A stretch of DNA of 64,000 nucleotides, from assembly GCF_001651855.1 (NCBI RefSeq), contig NZ_LNQC01000056.1, forward strand, positions 156,341 through 220,340, given 5' to 3'. The notes under the pieces were generated by a model. That model was given only the letters and a program-made list of their open reading frames with translations, had not been told where the DNA came from and made no database searches. The translations under genes were made by a program, and so were the position numbers. Shown here in pieces: positions 59,038-64,000 of this stretch (the first letter of the stretch is position 1; every line of letters begins with the position of its first letter). Origin of the DNA: Sinorhizobium americanum. Lineage in GTDB: Bacteria; Pseudomonadota; Alphaproteobacteria; Rhizobiales; Rhizobiaceae.

Positions 59038-59376
59038 TCAAAGAGATAGCGGGGTGATCTTATTGTAGACGGACCAATCCGGTTGGATTCTTTCCCGTTG
59101 AATGAAGACTTCTCGGATATATGCCTTCCGGCTGTCCCTATCGATTGGGCGGCCGTTGGACTCGCACCAGTAAACCAAACTCTCCGGCTTAACCTCTACT
59201 CCTTCATGGAAGATCCAGTCACCGCGCGTGGCCCTGCCCATGAGCTTCTCCATCTGGAGCTTCCAACTGATGAAACGTTCGGGGAGGGGGTCGCTGCTAA
59301 TCTTCAGAAGCTCTGGATAATCCTGCTTGGAAATCTCGAATCCGACGAAGATCATCCTTGCATCTCTAAATGGCAT
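59038..59376 (-). CDS. Hypothetical protein (moron candidate)
   Basis: 112 residues, starting MPFRDARMIFVGFEISKQDYPEL. Charged, alpha/beta-like (WIFHEGVEVKPESLVYWCES; RKAYIREVFIQRERIQPDW). Its stop abuts that of the lectin-like gene on the other strand. No recognised family. Confidence 0.6.
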   Translation of the reverse strand: MPFRDARMIFVGFEISKQDYPELLKISSDPLPERFISWKLQMEKLMGRATRGDWIFHEGVEVKPESLVYWCESNGRPIDRDSRKAYIREVFIQRERIQPDWSVYNKITPLSL

Positions 59377-59477
59377 TTGTCGGCCCTCTACTGCTCATGC
59401 GGACATTCAAGGCTTCTACAGGTTGGCCTGAATCTCGACAAGTGGTAGACGGGCACTGTGGTGGAGGCCAGGAACGG

Positions 59478-59858
59478 ATGAGTTTAGAGAGGATCTTGAG
59501 ATTAGTCGAAGGGGCGACTGGCTCGGATCGTCGCCTCGATGTCATTCTAGGCCGACTGATCGGCTACAAAATGGTGGAAGGCGGATCAACTGATGCGGAT
59601 CCTTTAGAAGCGCACTGGGTAAGAGAGGACGGGAAGCCCGTGAAGATGCCCAGGTTCTCTGAGTCCGTTGACGCCGCCTGGCGATTCTCTTCGTCCCTGT
59701 GCCCCGGGGCAGAAATTTTGGCGGTGACGTTCGGTCAGGATATGCCAAAGGCCCAGGTCAATTCATCAAAGGCTGAAGGGTTGGCGGAGCCAGCGTTGGC
59801 GCTTTGCGCTGCTGCTATTCGGGCGAGGCTGGAGGGGGATAGGAGACCGCCCATTTGA
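59478..59858 (+). CDS. Phage ABA-sandwich-like protein
   Basis: 126 residues. LERILRLVEGATGSDRRLDVILGRLIGYKMVEG and the ending EPALALCAAAIRARLEG match the pattern of the phage ABA sandwich family (ERV.....DREIDAAI...G; A..EA.A.C.A.LRA...). Function unknown. Last rightward gene before a terminator. Confidence 0.7.
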   Translation: MSLERILRLVEGATGSDRRLDVILGRLIGYKMVEGGSTDADPLEAHWVREDGKPVKMPRFSESVDAAWRFSSSLCPGAEILAVTFGQDMPKAQVNSSKAEGLAEPALALCAAAIRARLEGDRRPPI

Positions 59859-60464
59859 TTACTCCGATCGAGGCTTTCGCCTACTGAAGTTGCGCTCCTC
59901 AATCTCCTCTGGAGTAAGATTGTTGTCCTTCATAATTTGGCTGATCTGTGCGCCAAAGAAGCTCCTGATTAGCACGTTCAATGCACGCGCCTCTCTTGCG
60001 AGCATACGAACATTGTCCAGCGTGTAAACAATATCAGGGGAGTGATACCAAGGGAGGGCCGTCTTTACCTCTTTTGGAACTGCTCGTGGGGAACAGCAGA
60101 CCGTGGGGGGGTTAATGACCGGGTTCAAGAATTCAGTGCGGTGGGCAATGTCATTGCGGGCGTCGTAGATTCTATTGAGGCCTTCCTCAATGGATTTGAT
60201 TTTGTCTTCAGAACCTGTGACCGCCGTTGCAGCTATCTTCTTGAAACGATCTCTATCTCGCTTGAATTTCGCATCATCGGAAAGTGAGTCCTCGTCGGGA
60301 ACATCCTGTAAAGCTGTCCCGTAACGCTCATTGTACAGTCTATTTGTTTGGGCCATCGTTTTATTCATCCGGTGCAGCGTTCCTTCCACTTGGGCCCACT
60401 CAACGATGAAGTCACCGATTGCTTCATTTAGAGCGGCCCGGTTCTTTCCAATCGGATCGTCCAT
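59859..60464 (-). CDS. HEPN-like protein (moron candidate)
   Basis: About 201 residues from ATG 60464. Mostly helical. IGDFIVEWAQVEGTLHRMNKTMAQ, then ... NRIYDARNDIAHRTEFLNPV, contains R-N-D-I-A-H, the Rx4H motif of HEPN domains, with a preceding Asp. HEPN proteins are often RNases in abortive infection and toxin-antitoxin systems. Two Cys (TVCCSPR) and a basic C-terminus (NFSRRKPRSE) follow. It is on the opposite strand at the end of the tail module. Nuclease function is inferred from the motif only. Confidence 0.68.
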   Translation of the reverse strand: MDDPIGKNRAALNEAIGDFIVEWAQVEGTLHRMNKTMAQTNRLYNERYGTALQDVPDEDSLSDDAKFKRDRDRFKKIAATAVTGSEDKIKSIEEGLNRIYDARNDIAHRTEFLNPVINPPTVCCSPRAVPKEVKTALPWYHSPDIVYTLDNVRMLAREARALNVLIRSFFGAQISQIMKDNNLTPEEIEERNFSRRKPRSE

Positions 60465-60527
60465 GTACCTACTCCGAGAATCAGCAACGTTGCGCAATTC
60501 AAGAGTGCGGAGCGCTTGAGCGCAATA

Positions 60528-60551
60528 GCCCCGCTCCGGCGGGTTTTTTTG
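60528..60551 (+). terminator. Intrinsic terminator
   Basis: CCCGC-TCCG-GCGGG stem followed by a run of seven T on the + strand (coordinates approximate within one or two bases). It would stop rightward transcription from the tail genes before the lysis module. Confidence 0.75.
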
Positions 60552-60593
60552 CCCATAGGGCAGACACTTCAATACCCGAAGGGAAGGGGTGTC

Positions 60594-60920
60594 CTAGCGC
60601 CACCGGTCGCTCTTCTGCCCTTCCAGCATCGCAACTGCATCGGCCTGAATGTCGCGGCAGAGCTGTTCATACTCGGCCAACAATTCCTCTCGGCAGGGAA
60701 CTTCCTTGCGGAGATCATCGGCGGTCAACGCGGCGATCTCATAGACCCTGCACAGGCTTTGAAAGGCAGTGCTGTGGGTACTTATCACCTGCTCGCGATG
60801 ATGAGGGAGGGCGAGCCTGAGGCGTGCTCTACCGGCCTTAGCCAACGCTATCCCAGAGTCCATTTGCGCGCTCAGCAGATCGGATTCGTCCGGACGCTCG
60901 CCCGCTTCATTGTCGTTCAT
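60594..60920 (-). CDS. Helical hypothetical protein (moron candidate)
   Basis: 108 residues, helical and acidic (ESDLLSAQMDSGIALAKAGRARLRLALPHHREQ; AEYEQLCRDIQADAVAMLEGQ). Opposite strand, beside the HEPN-like gene and before the endolysin. May form a pair with the HEPN-like gene (same strand), but the two are separated by 129 bases and a terminator for the opposite strand. Family not recognised. Confidence 0.58.
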   Translation of the reverse strand: MNDNEAGERPDESDLLSAQMDSGIALAKAGRARLRLALPHHREQVISTHSTAFQSLCRVYEIAALTADDLRKEVPCREELLAEYEQLCRDIQADAVAMLEGQKSDRWR

Positions 60921-61144
60921 GGGTGCTTCCTATTCACGAGCATTCGTCGTGCCGGCATTCGATACCGCTCATTTACCCCTACCACAAGGGCGAGGCCCAC
61001 CAGGGGCTGCGGCCGGTGACGGGCCTCTGGGCCGCATGAGGTGGAAGGCGACCGTAGTCAAGTCTAAGCCCGGCCAGCGCCGATCACCATACCCCGTGCG
61101 GCTTAGCCCGCTGATCAGTTTTCTTCCAAAACACAAGGTGGCCC

Positions 61145-61843
61145 ATGAACACGATCGTGCAGTCCCTGCAGCGGCGCTTGCTCGCGCTTGGTTTCCCTCT
61201 CCCGAAGTTCGGACCAGACGGCGATCCGGGGCCAGAGACGATCGCAGCGATGACTGCGCTGGACGAGATCGAAGCGCTGCGAGGTGACAGACCGCCTTCG
61301 ATGCCGCAACCGCCGCCGGCCTCCTCCATCGTCCCGGCCGACTGGATGCCTCGGGCGAAGATGGATCGGATCATCTGCCACTGGACGGCCGGGGCGCACA
61401 AGGCCAGCGAGTTCGACCGGAGCCATTACCACATCCTGATCGAGGCAGATGGCAAGCTGGTTCGGGGCATACCTTCGATCAAGCTCAACGAGGCGCCGGC
61501 GAAGAAGGGGTATGCTGCCCATACCCTTAACTGCAATTCAGGCTCGATCGGCGTCTCTCTCTGCTGCATGGGCGGCTCGACAGAATCACCTTTCGACCCC
61601 GGTATCTATCCGATGACGGGCCAGCAGTTCGATGCCTTGACATCCGTCGTCGCCGATCTGTGCCGGCACTACTCCATTCCGATCAAGGACACGACTGTCC
61701 TCTCTCATGCCGAAGTCCAGAACAACCTGGGCATTCAGCAGCGCGGGAAATGGGATTTCACGCGGCTCGCGTTCGATCCGTCCGTGAAAGGCGCAAAGGC
61801 TTGCGGCGACAAGCTGCGCGCCGAAGCAAAAGCCAAGCTTTAA
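61145..61843 (+). CDS. Endolysin: N-acetylmuramoyl-L-alanine amidase with peptidoglycan-binding domain
   Basis: 232 residues. The N-terminal PG_binding_1-like segment (VQSLQRRLLALGFPLPKFGPDGDPGPET) is followed by a proline linker and an amidase_2 domain: CHWTAG with the first zinc His, HYHILIEADGKLVRGIP, NSGSIGVSLCCMGG, and HAEVQNNLGI with the late His. Cuts cell-wall peptides to release phage. Starts the lysis module. Confidence 0.9.
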   Translation: MNTIVQSLQRRLLALGFPLPKFGPDGDPGPETIAAMTALDEIEALRGDRPPSMPQPPPASSIVPADWMPRAKMDRIICHWTAGAHKASEFDRSHYHILIEADGKLVRGIPSIKLNEAPAKKGYAAHTLNCNSGSIGVSLCCMGGSTESPFDPGIYPMTGQQFDALTSVVADLCRHYSIPIKDTTVLSHAEVQNNLGIQQRGKWDFTRLAFDPSVKGAKACGDKLRAEAKAKL

Positions 61844-61868
61844 ACCTCCAACATCAAAAGGAAATCAC

Positions 61869-62192
61869 ATGCTGAAGTCTCTGCTCCTCGTAGCAGCGGC
61901 GGCCTTTGCGCTGTCCGCTTGCCAGACTACCTCGTCCATCGACACCGCCATCCAAAAGAACCTGCCGCAGATCTGCTCGGCTGCGGCGACAGCTCACTCG
62001 GCGTTCGTGATTGTCGCCAGCACCGGCGGCATCAAGCAGCGCACCGTCGCGCGAGAGGCGGCTGCCTATGCGGCTCTCGAAACGATCTGCAAGGATCCGG
62101 GCTCCGTCACTGCGGCAACCGCGCTCGTGAAGGCCGCCGAGGCTTATGCGGCAATCACGCTCGCGCTCCGCGAAGCCAAGGCAGCGGAGTGA
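61869..62192 (+). CDS. Lipoprotein, lysis-module
   Basis: 107 residues. A signal peptide ends in the lipobox LSAC at Cys19; the mature part is Ala-rich and helical (AAYAALETICKDPGSVTAATALVKAAEAYAAI). It could be an outer-membrane-facing spanin-like component, suggested by its position between endolysin and holin-like genes. Unproven. Confidence 0.68.
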   Translation: MLKSLLLVAAAAFALSACQTTSSIDTAIQKNLPQICSAAATAHSAFVIVASTGGIKQRTVAREAAAYAALETICKDPGSVTAATALVKAAEAYAAITLALREAKAAE

Positions 62193-62197
62193 CGACG

Positions 62198-62551
62198 ATG
62201 GACGCGAGACAGAAACTCGAGAACAAGATCATCGGTGCGGTTGTAAGCGCCGTTGCCAACCCTGCGGTGCCAGCGCAGCCTGGCGCTGTGTCTCCCATCG
62301 CCGAGGCCGTTACAAAGAAGATCGCACCGGAGATCATTGCGGCGACGAATAATGAGCCTTGGTGGCAGAGCCGGGTAACGCTCGGCGCCATTCTCGCGGC
62401 GGCCGCCGGCGTGCTCGGCCTGTTCGGTTACGCATTCCCGGCAGAGGTTCAGGGGAAGATGATTGAGCTCATCATCGCTCTGGGCCCGGTGATTGGCGCC
62501 GGCATCGCTCTCTACGGGCGCTGGGCGGCAAGAAAGCCGATCGGCGAATGA
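62198..62551 (+). CDS. Holin-like membrane protein
   Basis: 117 residues from ATG 62198 (GTG 62189 overlaps the previous stop and is an alternative). Two transmembrane helices, SRVTLGAILAAAAGVLGLFG and MIELIIALGPVIGAGIAL, follow a soluble helical N-terminus (ENKIIGAVVSAVANPAV). A basic end completes a holin-like layout next to the endolysin gene. Typical for rhizobial prophages. Confidence 0.7.
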   Translation: MDARQKLENKIIGAVVSAVANPAVPAQPGAVSPIAEAVTKKIAPEIIAATNNEPWWQSRVTLGAILAAAAGVLGLFGYAFPAEVQGKMIELIIALGPVIGAGIALYGRWAARKPIGE

Positions 62552-62624
62552 CATCATACGGCCGCCGCATCCCCGCGGCGGCCGATTTCCTTGGATCGCA
62601 TAAGCATGGGGCATCGGGGACATA

Positions 62625-63281
62625 ATGGCGGATGATGACATGAACGGAAACGGAAGCGACGCTCAGAGGCACTATCAGGATGCGATGACCGCCCAGCTGG
62701 GCGAGCGCGTCACGAATCTCGGCCGCCGACAGACGGATCTCGAAACGGAGATGCGATCCGGGTTCCGGCAGATGGAAACGGCAGTTGCCTCTCTCGCCAA
62801 TGAAATGCGGACGTCGGTCGCCGCGCTCTCAACAAATCTGGCGGAGCGGAACAAGCCCCATTGGCAGGCGCTCGGCGTCGCCCTGACCTTCTGCACCATC
62901 TTGGGTGCTTTGGCCTATTGGCCGATCAATGCCGCGACGAGCGACCTGAAGGCCTCCGTCGCCAGCCTGGCGGCAAACATGGTGACGCAGAAGGAAATGG
63001 AATGGCGATCGGCGCGCGGGGCAGAGGACAGGATGCGGCAGGAGGCGGCACTGAACGACCTTAGGGATGCCCAGGTACCGCGTCAGGAGCTCGATCGCGT
63101 CTGGACGAGCTATGATCAGCGCTTTGCCGATCATCAACGGCAGATCGACGAGGTGAAGCAGGCGCAGGGTAGCGTCTACAGCCAGCGCGACATCATCCTC
63201 GACCTGAAGGAAAACCAGCAGCGGCTGGAGCGGGAGATCGCCAGGCTGATGGCTGCAAGCGGAGGTGCGGTGGAGCGGTGA
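62625..63281 (+). CDS. Coiled-coil protein with one transmembrane helix, lysis-module
   Basis: 218 residues. Coiled-coil N-terminus (LETEMRSGFRQMETAVASLANEMRTSVAALSTN), one transmembrane helix near 82-102 (WQALGVALTFCTILGALAYWPI) and a long coiled-coil C-terminus (AQGSVYSQRDIILDLKENQQRLEREIARLM). An inner-membrane spanin role is possible; not proved. Confidence 0.65.
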   Translation: MADDDMNGNGSDAQRHYQDAMTAQLGERVTNLGRRQTDLETEMRSGFRQMETAVASLANEMRTSVAALSTNLAERNKPHWQALGVALTFCTILGALAYWPINAATSDLKASVASLAANMVTQKEMEWRSARGAEDRMRQEAALNDLRDAQVPRQELDRVWTSYDQRFADHQRQIDEVKQAQGSVYSQRDIILDLKENQQRLEREIARLMAASGGAVER

Positions 63282-63383
63282 TTGCTGCGAGTTAAAATTC
63301 TTCACCTGTTGACAGGCGCCGGACAGCGGGAGCTCTGTACCCTCGCGCTTTGATGACTTGCTGCGTAGACTGATTTGCGAAAC

Positions 63384-63412
63384 GGGGCCTGGCGAAAGCG
63401 AGGCCCCTTTTT
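63384..63412 (+). terminator. Strong intrinsic terminator at the end of the lysis operon
   Basis: GGGGCCT / AGGCCCC with internal GC-GAAA-GC tetraloop, followed by TTTTT. Likely ends late transcription. Confidence 0.85.
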
Positions 63413-63483
63413 CTGTCCTGCAAATACCACCTTGCCGGGTAAAAATTCGTGCCTACCTTCTCTTGGGATGAGAGGAGGGAAGA

Positions 63484-63684
63484 ATGCCGGACGATCTCAG
63501 AAAGAAGGGGCGCGACAGTGAGTTTGTCTCAACCCAAGAGCATGAGATTGCCTACCTCATGAGGGCCGCGAATAAGACCAGGGAAGAGGTGCTCAAGGCG
63601 ATCCGCGAAATTGGTCCCGACCGCCAGATGGTGATGGAGTATCTCTCCAAACGGCCGCTTATGACTCGCCCAAGCGGCAAATGA
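63484..63684 (+). CDS. DUF3606 small protein
   Basis: 66 residues. QEHEIAYLMRAANKTREEVLKAIREIGPDRQMVMEYL follows DUF3606 (H-E-x-x-Y-L...T-x-E-x-x...G-x-x-R). It has a good AGGAGGGA ribosome site. DUF3606 proteins are small helical proteins of unknown function, frequent in rhizobia and prophages. It lies after the phage terminator, so it may be either the last prophage gene or host. Confidence 0.75.
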   Translation: MPDDLRKKGRDSEFVSTQEHEIAYLMRAANKTREEVLKAIREIGPDRQMVMEYLSKRPLMTRPSGK

Positions 63685-63727
63685 GAGATAAACTATCCAT
63701 GCTTTCCTTCCAAATAGTTGGTGCTCA

Positions 63728-63756
63728 ACGCCCGCCGAACAAGCGGGCGTCTTCTT
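63728..63756 (+). terminator. Intrinsic terminator downstream of the DUF3606 gene
   Basis: ACGCCCGC / GCGGGCGT, 8-bp stem with a 7-nt loop, then CTTCTT. Confidence 0.65.
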
Positions 63757-64000
63757 AGCGCGTTGCGTTTCACCAGCGTTGCACGCGCGTTTCATGGCTC
63801 GTCGAAGTCATTCTTCCGGTCCCATAGAAGTAACGAGCCAGCGATTGGGCACGCTGGATGCTTCGTTTCGCACCTCTGGAGCTACCGAATGCAAGCGTGA
63901 AGAGCGCAGCTCTTGGGCTGCGCCCCATTCTTTGCGTGTCATACGACAAAGAAGTCGGCTGCGGTGATTCCGAGGTTTGTGCCGATTGTCGCGAAATGCA
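63757..64000. other. Right end of window, no supported gene
   Basis: Short overlapping ORFs (63718-63967) have no ribosome site or protein-like composition. No repeat of tRNA-Cys or of the 14.25-14.3 kb region was found here, so the right attachment site is not visible. Confidence 0.5.

Larger units (their letters stand above)
14284..63684. mobile_element. Siphovirus-type prophage (right end uncertain)
   Basis: A continuous phage genome in classical order. Leftward are integrase, putative excisionase, recombination genes and the early promoter. Then come the immunity region, rightward DNA-metabolism genes, terminase, portal, protease/scaffold, capsid, tail (tape measure, chaperone frameshift, J-like tip), fibre and lysis genes. 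The left limit lies between tRNA-Cys and the integrase stop. No direct repeat linking the left edge to the last kilobase was found, so the right edge may be anywhere from about 63.4 kb to beyond the window. All main modules have intact frames, so it may be inducible. Confidence 0.9.

Noticed and set aside
63300..64000. Possible right attachment site
   Set aside because: Only an 8-bp match (GCGGGCGT) to the region beside tRNA-Cys was found, and it is part of a terminator hairpin.
1..64000. CRISPR array
   Set aside because: No set of regularly spaced identical repeats was seen; the only direct repeats are the two 43-nt hairpins, the 11-mer tandem and the operator sites.

Overview
The window looks like a chromosome segment of an alphaproteobacterium of the rhizobial group (Sinorhizobium/Ensifer/Rhizobium-like). 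The reasons are high G+C, GcrA- and GapR-type proteins, a DUF3606 protein, and a local cluster of class III nucleotidyl cyclase/TPR proteins. No species can be named from sequence alone.

Region 1 (1-10.9 kb) is host signalling DNA. It holds the tail of a TPR protein, then a leftward operon of a four-GAF sensor histidine kinase, a lone receiver protein and a receiver-nucleotidyl cyclase. Three cyclase- or CadC-like paralogues follow, each broken by a different lesion: an in-frame stop, a frameshift at a G6 run, and a large internal deletion. A decayed dehydrogenase tail lies next to them.

Region 2 (10.9-14.25 kb) holds a lone tyrosine recombinase facing the 3' end of a tRNA-Asn, a small membrane protein, a YrbL-like kinase-fold protein and a tRNA-Cys.

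Region 3 (14.28 kb to about 63.7 kb or beyond) is a nearly complete siphovirus-type prophage. A leftward early arm carries integrase, a probable excisionase, an HNH protein, Bet recombinase and Gp157. It runs from a strong promoter that overlaps repressor operators (ATAGG-N6-CCTAT). The immunity region holds an S24 repressor, a Cro-like protein and a second S24-fold protein lacking both catalytic residues. A rightward middle arm carries GapR-like, GIY-YIG, MT-A70, PAPS-reductase-like, replication, GcrA-like and NusG-like genes, with an opposing SRA-like/HNH endonuclease gene. The late arm runs terminase, portal fused to an Acb1-like 2H phosphoesterase domain, protease/scaffold, capsid, head-tail joining, tail tube, tail chaperone with a -1 frameshift site, tape measure, tail tip, esterase-like fibre and lysis genes.

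The most unusual feature is that the late arm is peppered with at least nine small genes on the opposite strand (morons). One probably sits at a recombination scar that left a relic copy of the neighbouring gene's start. One encodes a HEPN-like Rx4H protein. An upstream two-gene opposite-strand cassette is bracketed by a 43-nt hairpin repeat. Together with the portal-Acb1 fusion, these form a plausible reservoir of anti-defence and superinfection-exclusion functions. The right attachment site could not be identified.
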